Shown: positions 57,301 through 63,916, counted from the first letter of the stretch. The stretch: 64,000 nucleotides of DNA from Lachnospiraceae bacterium (GCA_017405805.1 JAFQZU010000001.1:1-64000), one strand, 5' to 3'. Notes: generated by a model from the letters alone, not told the origin. Made by a program: numbers and translations.

Positions 57301-59980
57301 GCATCGACTTAAAGACCGGGTACAGATGCGTAGTCCCGCTGATGGTGACCGCGTCTTCCGTGATCGTGCTGACCGGTCTCCCCTCGTCGTCGGTGGCCGA
57401 CCCGGGCACCGTGACCGGCGTGTAGGACCAGCCGTAAAAAGCCATCGCGGACGTGCCCTCTCCACTGCTGCTGTAAGTGGCGCTGCAGTCGCTGATATCC
57501 ACTGCTGCGGAAGCCGGCGTGCCCGACAGGATCCCGCGCCGCGTGGAACTGACCGGGAAGGAGCCGGTCTCCGCGCTGTACTGGTCGTGAAAGACCACGT
57601 AGGCGTAATCCCGGAACTGCGCGTACAGATCGACCTGTCCGTCCGCTGTAAAATCCGGGATATTGTCAAAATCATACGGCGTCTCCGACAGCACGATCTG
57701 ACTGCCGTCGCTGTAGCCCTCATACCACCCGGCAAAAGCGCGGCTGTCATCGGACGTGAGCCGGGGCACCACCGGCTGCTCTCCCTTTTTGATGGTCTGG
57801 GAGTAGGCCGTCTCCCCCGAATCCGTCGTTATCCCGTATCCCACGTAACTCTCGATCTCATCGTTCCATACATAGAAGCGGAAGGTGAGGCGGGGCACTT
57901 TTTTGCCGATGACGACGTAGACAGAGAACCCGTTCGCCTTAAAGGTGACGGCGTCTCCCTCCAGGGCGCAGTCCACCTGCTCCGCCCCGTCTCCGAAGTG
58001 GACCACGTCGACCCGCTCCTCCCGGGACACATCCGTATCCAGGAGCTCTATCCTGACATCCACGCTCTCGTTCGGCTGATACACGGCGCCCGTGCGGGGA
58101 TCCGTCAGCCGAATGTCGAAGGCTTTCGCAAACTCCATCTCCTCCCGGGACATCCCGAGCTGCTGCGCGCTGCGCTCCACGTAGTCCTCGTAGGCCTGCG
58201 TGCCCTCCGGGATCTGTTCGACGTACAATTCCGCGTTTGCGGGAATGCCGCTGGACCGGTCATAGGAGACCGAGACCTTGTACACCTCGCCGTCCGACGT
58301 CTCCAGCGTTCTTTCCAGATACGTCTCCACTACGGCATACGACATGGAGCCTTCCGCCTGAAAAGCCGCGGTATTGCCGTAAAACCGGGCGTCCTCCACC
58401 TTTCCGGGGCCGTCTTCGCCCCCGATCTGCCAGACCTCCAATTCGCTGTCTCTCCCGATCGCCTCGCCGATCTGCGCGTCCGTGATCGTGACACTGATCG
58501 GAAGATCGGGACTGTATTCGCCCGCCTCGCTGTCCGAGAGACTGATATCCACGCCAAAAAGGCCCTCGCCGCCCGTCTCCTCGCTCACCTCATCGGCATT
58601 CCGCACCATGATGTTCGCTGAGGTATTATCCGACAGCGCGCCGCTCAGCTCGATGTCCGTCGCCCCGTCCTGGGTCTGCGCGTGCATGGTCCGCTCCCGC
58701 ACCTGTTCCGCAATGACCAGATTCAGGGGCATGGCCGTCGTCTTAAAGCTGAGCGTATAATCCTCGTACTCGGTCAGTCCCTCTGCATCCTCCGCAAAAA
58801 GGACCGCCTCCTCGTCTCCTTTTTCCCCGTAATAACGCAGTCTCCTGGCATCGACCAGATCGTCCCGGTACACCAGCACGTCCGCCGCGTACTCCCGGAG
58901 CCTGTTCTGCCGCTCCGCGTTGACCCTGTAGTCGTAGATCAAAAGCGCCTTGTCCTGCGCTATGGCGCTGCCCACGACATAGCCGCCGACCGTGATCGTC
59001 AGCTCTCCCTGGGGCGTATACAGGTTCCCCTGCGCGTCGCGCAGCTCCAGATCCAGCGCCATCAGCGCCTTCTCCGAGTAGATGTCCTCCTCGGCCATGG
59101 TCGTAAAATAGGCCCGCGCCGTCACGCCATTGTGCAATAGTCCCGTGACCTGTACCGTCACCTCACTGGAGACCGGCTCGTAGTCATCCGGATATCTGTC
59201 CCTGGCGGTGAAAGGGATCCTCTCAAAGAGCCAGTTCCAGAACGCGTTCACCCTGTCAATATACTCGGTCGTATTGCCGTGCTCGTCATAGAGCGTCGTC
59301 TCAAAGGCCTGCGCCGGGATCGTGCGCATGACCGGCACGTCCGCTGATGCGGCCGTGGGTGCGGGCGCGGGTGCAGGCGTGGGAACAGCCGTCTCTGCCT
59401 CGGCAGCCGGCTCGGCTGCCGGTTCATTTTCGTCGGTGTCCTCCGCTTCCTGCTCCGGCTGCGCAGCACCTGTATCCTCTTCCTTTACATCCATCTGCTG
59501 CTCGGCCTGCGCCTCGTCAGCAGCTTCTTCCGGGGCCGCCTCCGCGGGAACGGTTTCCTCCGGGGCCGGCTCTTCCGGTGCTGACTCTTCCGGCGCAGTC
59601 TCTTCCGTCCCTGTCTCCGCGGTGTCCTCCGGAATCGTTTCTTCCGGATCGGTCTCCTCCGGGACCGTCTCCTGAGGAAGGGCTTCCCCCTGACCGCTGT
59701 CACCGCTTTCCGGCACTGTTTCTGCAATTTCCGACCCGGAATCCTCCGCAAGGTCGGTGCTGTTCTCCTGCACAGGCGCTTCTTCGGGGAACGCGGCTGC
59801 GCCGCTCGTTCCTGTCTCCGGCTGCATCACATCCTGCCCGGCGCCGGTCTCACTCTCCTCCGCCGCAAAAGCCCGGGACGCAAAAAGACCCCCACTCTCC
59901 GCAATCGCATTTCCGGAAAGTGAGATGATCATTATAAATGCTAAAATAAAACTTATCGCACGATATCCCGGCTTCTTCAT
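45368..59980 (-). CDS. giant secreted multidomain adhesin, 4,870 residues
   Basis: Signal peptide (1-28), then an Ala/Pro/Glu-rich linker (about 37-200). About residues 740-1650 hold many InlB/Listeria-Bacteroides B-type repeats (FAGWYEGYSDG, FAGWYTGTLSG, FDGWFADRACT). Thioester/Cna-like beta domains follow. From about 2390 come four modules, each with a CKI-D-header followed by Pmp-like beta-helix repeats (GGAIYAASGTITLSGTAG). SpaA/Cna-B-like domains close the protein (FDVLFTKTDGYGEPLPGATF, near 4600). There is no LPXTG motif, membrane helix or charged tail; it ends RPVLPE. It lies between PilO-like and pilin genes, so it is probably displayed by the pilus. GGAG precedes ATG. The whole 14.6-kb frame is intact. 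Confidence 0.92.
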   Translation of the reverse strand: MKKPGYRAISFILAFIMIISLSGNAIAESGGLFASRAFAAEESETGAGQDVMQPETGTSGAAAFPEEAPVQENSTDLAEDSGSEIAETVPESGDSGQGEALPQETVPEETDPEETIPEDTAETGTEETAPEESAPEEPAPEETVPAEAAPEEAADEAQAEQQMDVKEEDTGAAQPEQEAEDTDENEPAAEPAAEAETAVPTPAPAPAPTAASADVPVMRTIPAQAFETTLYDEHGNTTEYIDRVNAFWNWLFERIPFTARDRYPDDYEPVSSEVTVQVTGLLHNGVTARAYFTTMAEEDIYSEKALMALDLELRDAQGNLYTPQGELTITVGGYVVGSAIAQDKALLIYDYRVNAERQNRLREYAADVLVYRDDLVDARRLRYYGEKGDEEAVLFAEDAEGLTEYEDYTLSFKTTAMPLNLVIAEQVRERTMHAQTQDGATDIELSGALSDNTSANIMVRNADEVSEETGGEGLFGVDISLSDSEAGEYSPDLPISVTITDAQIGEAIGRDSELEVWQIGGEDGPGKVEDARFYGNTAAFQAEGSMSYAVVETYLERTLETSDGEVYKVSVSYDRSSGIPANAELYVEQIPEGTQAYEDYVERSAQQLGMSREEMEFAKAFDIRLTDPRTGAVYQPNESVDVRIELLDTDVSREERVDVVHFGDGAEQVDCALEGDAVTFKANGFSVYVVIGKKVPRLTFRFYVWNDEIESYVGYGITTDSGETAYSQTIKKGEQPVVPRLTSDDSRAFAGWYEGYSDGSQIVLSETPYDFDNIPDFTADGQVDLYAQFRDYAYVVFHDQYSAETGSFPVSSTRRGILSGTPASAAVDISDCSATYSSSGEGTSAMAFYGWSYTPVTVPGSATDDEGRPVSTITEDAVTISGTTHLYPVFKSMHWLSYYTGAAGSGANYIPPARQFEGEGPAALEVPVRSGYTFAGWYTGTLSGDTVRYGMQITDGTGALIEGRDDGGVYVEDGVLLLRQDSMLYAMWEENASASYRIHIWKQRTTDEEGLPDSEKTYDYEESVVLTGATGSSVSVPEDCRTRSYEGFSYSRCDDPAVVRSDGSTALHVYYDLDAFPYQESGMEHTLRFLDSETGAPSPDLQDVSYQVSYREDLSSYIPGDPASGRQGYTFDGWFADRACTVPASPDTMPDENLTFYAGWKNIRYLIRIDPNYGSLNGTGACWFFEDYDGDPIQEYTQVTRDYVESSSGSWYYAKHDRDYYGLPDWQVPEESGKDRDARYTQDPDEASEFTTFEYAPGAYRYAGWYEVHEDGSETPYVFGQRVDHDTTLRLHWKKLGTYYIEYEPVAEVDGKTLTGVLDQGEKNEALYVELDGDSYADNSEVVVTRSVTPPEGYAFAGWRIRGDDSGRLYGPGQSFLLKSAFTQSVGGRETVCLDAVYVRVGTARIVYDANGGQVGEEVDYGAPVSELAPAVSKKHDGTTASIGGLVSNTNVSLSDGTGFSMEGAELLGWSSRQVYDPADPGADFFSLGGEYGVDTEEPVTLYAVWGVKVFYHLNKDTDEAQWGEAWQQEPYVQVDEKTFSETVYLGQPVAKPESAPVYTGEEGLVFRNWRTSAIGDGQAADDSSVYDFAQPVTGALDLYAYWDGPVKVPVHAVDTSAYTMEDRDGTWLAEGAFIPAGTGGTSLESEEDAAAYMKENMPPEGYVFAFAAVHGSAADLQTVSEEEAVTGVFYNPDEGRVYVRYADGEKEDAPLREGDEICLVYYQERALSVEYVCMDTSGALSEADAAPEAPRTTGEALLGTCDVRELLDSPLAWENTGSYGYYAYAVGTLGADSESDLSLITAPSDSDDAQARPTLEIRATWRGLEYTVSEGDTWISCGYDAGLYVVYFERRPVMITIGEETVGTRTLLESESFAYEAVITDYADGTAGESQTIYFTLQDGGERTLTAWYWTAGEGDEEVVHTQTVTVSQTGKDTFDTEIGADEGSSTASGVWTYTTGPGEAAPTVTFTNRHKAMPVEVHVAVAETGRIVRRDDLRADGSAIFALPLGGEAVFEEELDPAALFAGDLNTFAFGTVLLGSETGADGERIEVKGIGARSVSYAQVSPPDGRVYDAVLQDGEGGSLGAISGNAVYYMYYPMPEICYVKESLDGTLTPVRGSTDGSSVTGDITYNRAGVTMNGVTVTQNQRMEISMDGSVISQSAGSTAFRMPPILDDGTAERYLSYAKIGAGESGASAIGDLDGHVSEGQTMYLKVQDSALQWSFDGETWHPMALTETATIYAIYTERGYDLQIIKEVDTQQSGDDPVLTGREFTVTLSSRAISKSSYEAEGADRERVDATPAPGTAPGTITLQVHGGSKVKIIGLGRGEYTVTEGNNENFTLTAKTGPITGTEETDAPVTDNARFTVTLDTEKKAKLTNTPDPICKITDGGTEKVFYTLRSAVSYVGENIPDLTAEIAMLADYRIPADDSVTIPGNYNITLSTATEGVYRYKGSGKAVITRGQDLLAAPMFVNDAALTFTNVILDGESVTADAPMIESTGTVTVGTGSILRNAVSTGDGGAIRAAAGDVYISSGTLSGNQAANGGAVYYTGSGEIRVLGNARISGNRASSGDGGAIYAASGTITLSGTAGISSNASPAGAGGAIAIGSAVLNVEQSASVTGNTAGSGGAVCAENGTITVSGDAAFSGNAAEVGDGGAILNRAGIVTVSGGTFTGNRASGGNGGALFTQSGTIAVSDGTMSQNAAADGAAVYIQNGTGRFSGGEVTENTASAGGAVGVGNSAAKLYFSGNISITGNTMGSQESNVCLSLDTDAVINAQDLGSSARIGIYVPGGFEEELFKNRGQAGARFGIYTAADNLSAFTNDRIPTLEARADTDARRIVWGSPLKVEVRSLPSFAGGFPPVQAGTLIYRNDAYYPAFSAGAMSKLADALYENYSGRLTATAAYAAAFADGAASYGDYITNMRWDSSEGSWVFVKRDGSSVQADKVILYYAEPAFITIENNTDLPLDVSSLTVGGHSVVNSDTEAGYGLVFAKNDTLQEALLPVESGDLSLAVGESIRLLIPGGCEQTYVLGGRFDTAQGHDVRLRRTGKQEETIPAQEVREGFTLTDQTIRTPGTNYEIIFGDDKYICKIADGGEEVRFSSISEAVQYAQDHSLTTVTIEMLTDYLIPEQDSVVIPENYDITLTTAVTGNYRYPGTDEDRRAVISRDSENRNSFFSGSYEPGETAFTIRNLDMDGKSIRGNSDGGAVKTRNIAVTIENAAFRNFISGNGGAIFVEFSRLTEYDYAAFSRLSADNVSFENCHSVSTANRQGGGAIWTNAYALSISDSTFESCSAYDQGGALFHRIDVDYMDAYRRGSGAEITGCSFTNCSARAAGGLEIDAYYAAITDCTFRNCRGTQRNGGGINVYIQSTDSSATAGSTEDTTLIVRGCSFEDCSSLTNGGGVRSMALHTEIANSTFSNLTAAETGGAVSITNRYAEDAAILGCTIENCSSSTTGGGIYCRALTMKTADYTEDGDTVHTVIRNCTAVGGGGGICYDRNAAATSCSLENVTIDSCSSSNDAGGGLYTNACTVNVTGSDVRNCSASGSGGGIAQNKNNTGTALTLENSSVTGNSAGNLGGGVYTRINLAMIDSEITGNRLTSSTAGNAAGAYISNNGTLIVGTAGGTDSSAVKENLTASGTPSNLRLWEGNGVNNAASVSVLCDLTGEIRVVNAANQGTQFGSAAIAYPGGVSETDPVFRSDDDTLYGIIQRTDPAGKKIIWGGPPVCKITDGDGNLLYFRTDGTDPAIFDMLDSRSGSNGDRTSAFSLLRGNNPELYYQDGTRYSGKVYGVRMLVETYELSTYVSTVRLDRTIILTTAGSGDTDGYPYRGRAGSRCTILRGASFPQNSNMLTMRVNGILRNITLDGGSQLGRTMTGDGNAIVMKDCYNDDVVVTLGENAVLQNCTATGGGGAVRVDKGSFRIEGGTIRNCQAANGGAVYINSGRALNLIEGSILQCRATANGGAVYLNNGIFNMAGGSIAQCTAVSGGGAYVANNRTMNMSGGFITGNTATSVGGGIAPGGSGARLFFSGKPTVSGNKLGNDACNVHLNYDTKAIIQSQGLYNGARIGVYVPDHDGLYEKRGVETKDFGTFTAGSDTTTLYGFVNDRNGLKGVLIENPQPNTIYWVKIFSIEVSKEVRASSHVPAAAEDTFRFRVKLSGKSNDGTVLASDIDGEYGEMNFTPSGRDSYAEFTLRSGESILAENLPAGLDYEVTEILTGAQQDRYAVLPALVRTGKVGENARPDVPETDWYVSKADYVNVRPICKILDPGGSLLYYRYDAQHNAPAVYTELADAFAALDGTLYAGESLYAPTYDVRKGCRIEMLVPDYSLPQALTLKEAYKAVLTTASEDAEQFPYQGPAGSTAVIRRAFDGGTMFTAQGDMTVNRITLDGAGDTYTCNSYGGIMNVPQSGRLTIESGAVLQNSHTLSRGGAVYNVGTLTMTGGSVKNNRCDGEGAGIFLTAGSVLRLSGNPDFGGKGTDAYGNIDTRSGNFRNGELIAQTNGGKTYTIARQDIYLAEDETDPACLVLTGDLTCPEGSIWVWAASEKHYVTMMPFAVLGGEPVGDASLRAFRDAQTDRLTLCGGDTYLTGSRGDDENFVYWTGGFDVLFTKTDGYGEPLPGATFGLYIDPACSQPLLYAGEPVTATSADGTSRYTDRTGEPLPKGTVRFEKIPAGTYFMKETVTPVLDPDGQAMRYVNDNIYIVPVGSAALGQYGEGILEDITEQDIAAQTQRYYDKYGIRDYALFMIDSTSDRAVTVPDIAAYGVLNEAAAQRKAILRKVGREYVSLEGAVFQIHRADMTLVKDGTQDSFTSGPAGIFRVGMLPYGYYFIHEITVPDGYAANGEDGWWFTVRVDENGTAIVSDRGSRPVLPE

Positions 59981-60040
59981 TTCTGACTCCTGCTAAGCCA
60001 ATATCAAATCTTTATCGCTTCTATCTGCAGACTGACTGCA

Positions 60041-60183
60041 CGCCCGCGCATGTACTTAAACACCTTTGGGACTGTCTGCACGTTTGCGCATGTACATAAG
60101 TAACCGCAGGGCCTTTTCACGCCCATAGGGGCGTGAACGAGCGAGTTTAGGCGAGCGTGCCCAAGGTACTTATGTACATGCGC
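60041..60183. repeat. cap-conserved palindromic repeat R4 (long cap) with a flanking partial copy
   Basis: In minus-strand orientation, arms 60165-60183 and 60086-60103 pair perfectly over 17 bp around the long cap (inner hairpin TTCACGCCC-CTAT-GGGCGTGAA). A partial direct copy of one arm lies at about 60037-60058 (CTGCACG then GCGCATGTAC). It sits between the PilO-like gene and the giant adhesin gene. Confidence 0.75.
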
Positions 60184-60189
60184 GGACTT

Positions 60190-60792
60190 TCATTCTCCCT
60201 GTTCCGTCTGCGCACTATCCTCCGGCAGCCCCGCATCCGGCTTCCCGCCGACCATGGTCTCAAAGAACGTAGCGGTCACATTGGCCGTGACATAGGACTC
60301 CTTTTCATTTCTGGTCGTCTGGCACTTCATCTCCGTCACAAGGCACCGCTCTTTGCTGCTGCAGAGCTGCTCGATGACGCTCCGCATGGCGCTGTAATCC
60401 TGGGTCCGGAATTTGAGCGTGAAGTTGCGGCGGATCTGCTCGTTGCTCCTTGTCACGTCAGAGAACTCGATGGTGTAATCCAGCGTATCCGCCAGGATAT
60501 CGTTGAGCAGCGCGATCTCCGCCCTGCTGTTGTTGTAGCTCTCCATCCTGGACAGGGAGCCGCTCCCCTTGATCTCGTCGATCTCGTTCTGCAGGCGCTC
60601 GAGGTTTTTGGCCTTTATTTTGACGGCGTCCAGCTCTGTCTGGAGGGCCTGGCTCTCTGCGCGGGCGGAGGCGATCGAAGTGCGCACCGGCCGGTCCACA
60701 AACTGATAGTACACGAGCGCTACCAGAATGACGGACAGCACGAGCAACAGAATTTTTTCCAAACGGGTGAAATCCCGGCTCCAGATCTTCAT
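60190..60792 (-). CDS. PilO-like pilus inner-membrane protein
   Basis: 200 residues: short cytoplasmic start, one membrane helix (ILLLVLSVILVALVYYQFV), a coiled coil (about 40-75) and a ferredoxin-like C-terminal domain ending in ATFFETMVGGKPD. This matches the topology of PilO/GspM, which pairs with PilN to form the pilus alignment complex. Its start overlaps the PilN-like gene by 4 nt. Sequence identity to PilO is not obvious, so the call rests on topology and order. Confidence 0.75.
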   Translation of the reverse strand: MKIWSRDFTRLEKILLLVLSVILVALVYYQFVDRPVRTSIASARAESQALQTELDAVKIKAKNLERLQNEIDEIKGSGSLSRMESYNNSRAEIALLNDILADTLDYTIEFSDVTRSNEQIRRNFTLKFRTQDYSAMRSVIEQLCSSKERCLVTEMKCQTTRNEKESYVTANVTATFFETMVGGKPDAGLPEDSAQTEQGE

Positions 60793-61448
60793 TTGCCTTC
60801 CACCTCCGTTTCATTCTGCAGATAGACCGTGATGTTGGCACGCACGACGTTATCGCCGTAGACGGCGGCCGACGAAGAATTGACGCGCTGAATATCCTCC
60901 TTGGTGGCCGTCGTGACCGTGCACGTGTTCACAATAGGATATTCCTCCAGTCTCCGCGCCATCTGGTTGATCTCCTGCAGATCCCTGCCGGCGACAGTCA
61001 GTATGAGCGTATTTCCGGTCACGGACCAGGAAATCTCGTTCTCCGTGTTCTCCGTCTCCCGCTGGATCATGTTGATAATGCGCGCGCGGTCCACCAGCGA
61101 GAGCTCCTCCTGGGTCATTCCGGCATACGTATAATGGGCGTATTCCTCTTCCAGCCCGCCAAAACCGGCAATCTTCGCGTACTCTGCCTCCAGCTCTCTC
61201 TCAAGCGCGTGCATCTCACTGTTCGCGCGGGACATTGCCGCGAGTCGGTCAATGACCAGAAACTTACTGAAGAGGCCCGCCACCAGTATGATCAGGGCAA
61301 TGCCTAGCGCCGCGAGCTTGGGATCGATCCGCTCGACGCCGATCTGCGCGAGGTTGATCGTGCGCTTGGAGGGCATTTTGCCGCGTGAAAGGGCGCCGCC
61401 GCCCCCCTGTTTTTTCTTCCGGCTGAACTTTAAACCTGCCACTTTCAT
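60789..61448 (-). CDS. PilN-like pilus assembly protein
   Basis: 219 residues: basic cytoplasmic tail with SKRTINLAQIGVERIDPKL, a membrane helix (LGIALIILVAGLFSKFLVI), a coiled coil and a periplasm-like domain. The conserved N-terminal peptide that binds PilM is recognisable (INLAQIGVERIDP). It overlaps both neighbours by 4 nt, fitting a PilM-N-O complex. Confidence 0.8.
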   Translation of the reverse strand: MKVAGLKFSRKKKQGGGGALSRGKMPSKRTINLAQIGVERIDPKLAALGIALIILVAGLFSKFLVIDRLAAMSRANSEMHALERELEAEYAKIAGFGGLEEEYAHYTYAGMTQEELSLVDRARIINMIQRETENTENEISWSVTGNTLILTVAGRDLQEINQMARRLEEYPIVNTCTVTTATKEDIQRVNSSSAAVYGDNVVRANITVYLQNETEVEGK

Positions 61449-62485
61449 ACCTCCATTGCCATTCCGATCGCCTGTACGAAGCTGTTGCAGTCCTCGATCT
61501 CCTCACCGCCCGGCACCAGTTCGCTCGCCGGATAAACGTCCAGATCCAGCGAATCCCGGATGGTCTCCCGCAGAGGCTCAATGACCGCCCCTCCGCCGCA
61601 CAGCCACATATCCGTGATATGACTGTCCGGATTGCTGTAGCGGTAGAAATTCAGGACCCGCATCAGCTCCATCGCGATGCTGCTGTATGCGGTCTGACAC
61701 TCCGCGCGGCTCTGGCAGCCTTCGTAGTTCGTCATAAGGTACGTGTGAGCGAGATGGATATCCACGCTGAATGCATCCGCGAGCACCTCGTCCAGCATGG
61801 AGAGCCCGATATCCAGTACACGCGTGAAAATATACCGGTCCCCCTTATACATATGCATCCGGATCGCCTGATACCCCAGGTCCAGGATGCAGAATTCCTC
61901 TTCCTTGTTTCCCGTCTTCTCCTGGTGCATCCGGATCAGCTGTATGTAGGAGCAGATCGAGGGTGCCGCCTTCTCCAGCTTCATGCCGGCCTTCCGCAGG
62001 ATCCCGCGCGTCTCCTCCATATAGGACTTCGGTACGCTGACCGCCAGAAGCTCCATCTTAGGTGCCTCTTCCGCCTCCTCGCCTTCCCCGGCTGCGGAAC
62101 TTTTGCCGGAAGCCGTTTTTTTGGGCAGCTCTGACAGCAACGCATAGTCGAAAAGATACTCCCTGATCTCTCCGGTTATGTAGTCCCGGAACTCGAAGGG
62201 CAGGTTGTAGACCAGCTGCTCTTCTGTCATCACCGGCATGACCACGTTCTTGACGAAAACGGCTTCATCCGGGATCACGAAGGCCGCCGCCCCTGTCCTG
62301 ATGCCGTTTTCCTTCATGGTCGTCCGGATCATTTCTCCCATCGATTCATCGGAGACGATGTGCCCGTCGCGTACCATATTTTTGGGCATGGGGACGGAGA
62401 CCGCCTCCAGTACCTCACGGCCCTGCACCAGGGCCAGTTTCATGTTGTCATAGCCGATATCCACGCCAAGGATCGTCTTCGCCAT
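61445..62485 (-). CDS. pilM: PilM-like actin-fold pilus assembly ATPase
   Basis: 346 residues with an actin/FtsA-type fold: LGVDIGYDNMKLALVQGRE at the N-terminus, FCILDLGYQAIRMHMYKGDR for the second phosphate loop and TDMWLCGGGAVIEPL for the adenosine motif. It forms the cytoplasmic ring that interacts with the PilN tail. The intercalated region KKTASGKSSAAGEGEEAEEA is a local insertion. It overlaps PilN by 4 nt and follows the peptidase gene by 21 nt. Confidence 0.88.
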   Translation of the reverse strand: MAKTILGVDIGYDNMKLALVQGREVLEAVSVPMPKNMVRDGHIVSDESMGEMIRTTMKENGIRTGAAAFVIPDEAVFVKNVVMPVMTEEQLVYNLPFEFRDYITGEIREYLFDYALLSELPKKTASGKSSAAGEGEEAEEAPKMELLAVSVPKSYMEETRGILRKAGMKLEKAAPSICSYIQLIRMHQEKTGNKEEEFCILDLGYQAIRMHMYKGDRYIFTRVLDIGLSMLDEVLADAFSVDIHLAHTYLMTNYEGCQSRAECQTAYSSIAMELMRVLNFYRYSNPDSHITDMWLCGGGAVIEPLRETIRDSLDLDVYPASELVPGGEEIEDCNSFVQAIGMAMEV

Positions 62486-62506
62486 AGTTACCCCCTTAAA
62501 AAGGCC

Positions 62507-63352
62507 TTATAATCCGAGCAGGCCAATATACCAGTTCACGAGCGGCTCCCCGAACAGGAGCATCAGTCCGGCCGCCAGCGAAATGGACGGGCCGAAGGGG
62601 AATGCTTTGCCGCCGGTTTCCGTTTCGCTGTCCTGATCCGTTCCGTTGTCCTGTTTTTTCTCTCCGCGGCTGCCTCTGCGCGCCGCAAAGACGATCAATC
62701 CGAATACACACGCCAGCATCAGCGCAAACAGTGTGCCCACCATTCCAAGATATAAACCCACGACCGCCAGAAGCTTCACGTCGCCGCCGCCCAGGCTCTC
62801 CCGCCCCAGCACCTTATCCAGCACGTTGGAGATGAGCAGTACGCCCCCGCCGTAAACCACGGCGGCCAGCACATGCAGCGCCGTATCGGGCCAGCTGACA
62901 AAGGTAAAGGGCATGGCTGCCACCCACGCCAAAACATTGACCACATGGCACCCATCCGGGATCTCGCAGATCTCCAGATCCACCAGCGACAGGCAGAACA
63001 GGCAGCACAGAAATATATAATTGCGCAGGCACAGCACCGTCAGATCGAACCGCAAGAGGCAGGCCACCGTCACACAGGCAAATCCCAGCTCTGTCAGCGG
63101 GTACCGTATGGAAATCTTCTGCCCGCATCCCTTACACTTACCGCCCTGGATCACCCAGCTCAACACCGGGATCAGCTCCAAAGGCCCCAGCACATGCCCG
63201 CAGTTGGGGCAATGGCTTCTTCCCTTCAAAAACGACTCGCCGTGAGCAATCCGCCATGCCGCGCAGTTGAGAAAGGATCCCATCACCGCGCCGAATATGG
63301 CGGCGAGGACGGTGAAAAAAATGAGCATGGGTTTGTATTCGTAAAGTGACAT
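62507..63352 (-). CDS. pilD: prepilin peptidase (PilD/GspO type)
   Basis: 281 residues with about eight membrane segments. The N-terminal domain has two CxxC pairs (HCPNCGHVLG and KCKGCGQKI) for zinc. Catalytic aspartates are in LVDLEICEIPDG and LGGGDVKLLAVVG. It removes the leader peptide of the pilins encoded downstream and usually N-methylates them. A polar, acidic loop (EKKQDNGTDQDSETET) is inserted before the last segment. It heads the pilus genes seen here; PilB, PilC and PilT are not in the window. Confidence 0.93.
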   Translation of the reverse strand: MSLYEYKPMLIFFTVLAAIFGAVMGSFLNCAAWRIAHGESFLKGRSHCPNCGHVLGPLELIPVLSWVIQGGKCKGCGQKISIRYPLTELGFACVTVACLLRFDLTVLCLRNYIFLCCLFCLSLVDLEICEIPDGCHVVNVLAWVAAMPFTFVSWPDTALHVLAAVVYGGGVLLISNVLDKVLGRESLGGGDVKLLAVVGLYLGMVGTLFALMLACVFGLIVFAARRGSRGEKKQDNGTDQDSETETGGKAFPFGPSISLAAGLMLLFGEPLVNWYIGLLGL

Positions 63353-63372
63353 ATTATAGTTCCCCGGGACTG

Positions 63373-63470
63373 TATCGAAGAAATAAGTACCTTGGGCACG
63401 CTCGCCTATACTCGCTCGTTCCCGCCCCTATGGGCGGGAAAAGGCCCTGCGGTTACTTATATCTTCGATA
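63373..63470. repeat. cap-conserved palindromic repeat R5 (long cap)
   Basis: Arms 63373-63390 and 63452-63470 pair with one mismatch around the long cap, whose inner hairpin is TTCCCGCCC-CTAT-GGGCGGGAA. The cap is nearly identical to R4. It lies 20 nt upstream of the prepilin peptidase gene. Confidence 0.8.
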
Positions 63471-63524
63471 TGCCCTAGCTGCTTTATAATTATTCTTTCC
63501 TGTGGGTGCGTTTCGGGCCTTTGG

Positions 63525-63576
63525 GGGCATCTGCCGGCTCTTTGAAGGCATCTTTAGGGCATCTGCCGGCTCTTTG
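63525..63576. repeat. 20-bp direct repeat
   Basis: GGGCATCTGCCGGCTCTTTG occurs at 63525-63544 and again at 63557-63576, exact, offset by 32 bp. The function is unknown. Confidence 0.7.
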
Positions 63577-63766
63577 GGTCAAAATGGCCAGGATTGTGGT
63601 TTAAGTGCCAAACAGAAAATCAAAATATCATGTTTATTCAGCCGTAATATTGATATTCAGCTTCAATTTGGGCTGTTTAAAGGTTTTTTTGACGGTTAGT
63701 GCCAAAACAAAACGCTTTTTCGCCTCTTTCTTTTGGCACTTAAGCTTCAATAAAGCCCTTTTGGAC

Positions 63767-63892
63767 CCAAACCCGGAAAAGTCCCTCCGGGCCCAAACCC
63801 GGAAAAGCCCCTCCGAGCCTAATCCCGGAAAAGTCCCTCCGGACCCAATCCAAGAAAAATCCCTCCGGACCCAATCCCGGAAAAGCCCCTCT
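63767..63892. repeat. 26-bp tandem repeat array
   Basis: Nearly five units of the type CCAATCCCGGAAAAG-YCCCTCCGGAC, each 26 bp, with a few changes between copies. As 26 is not a multiple of 3, the open frame across it changes phase with every unit and is very unlikely to encode a real repeat protein. Confidence 0.8.
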
Positions 63893-63916
63893 TCAAAGAA
63901 GGACGAATACCACAAA

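Larger units (their letters stand above)
63353..63916. other. long non-coding stretch upstream of the pilus operon
   Basis: About 560 bases without a convincing gene. It contains repeat R5 (63373-63470), a 20-bp direct repeat (63525-63576), the motif AGTGCCAAA at about 63605 and 63699 with its reverse complement near 63731, and the 26-bp tandem array (63767-63892). No clear promoter was identified. Confidence 0.6.

Noticed and set aside
53042..58621. 1,859-codon open frame on the plus strand
   Set aside because: It is exactly antisense to the giant adhesin, is rich in Arg, and has no domain or signal; high G+C codon use of the real gene keeps the opposite frame open.
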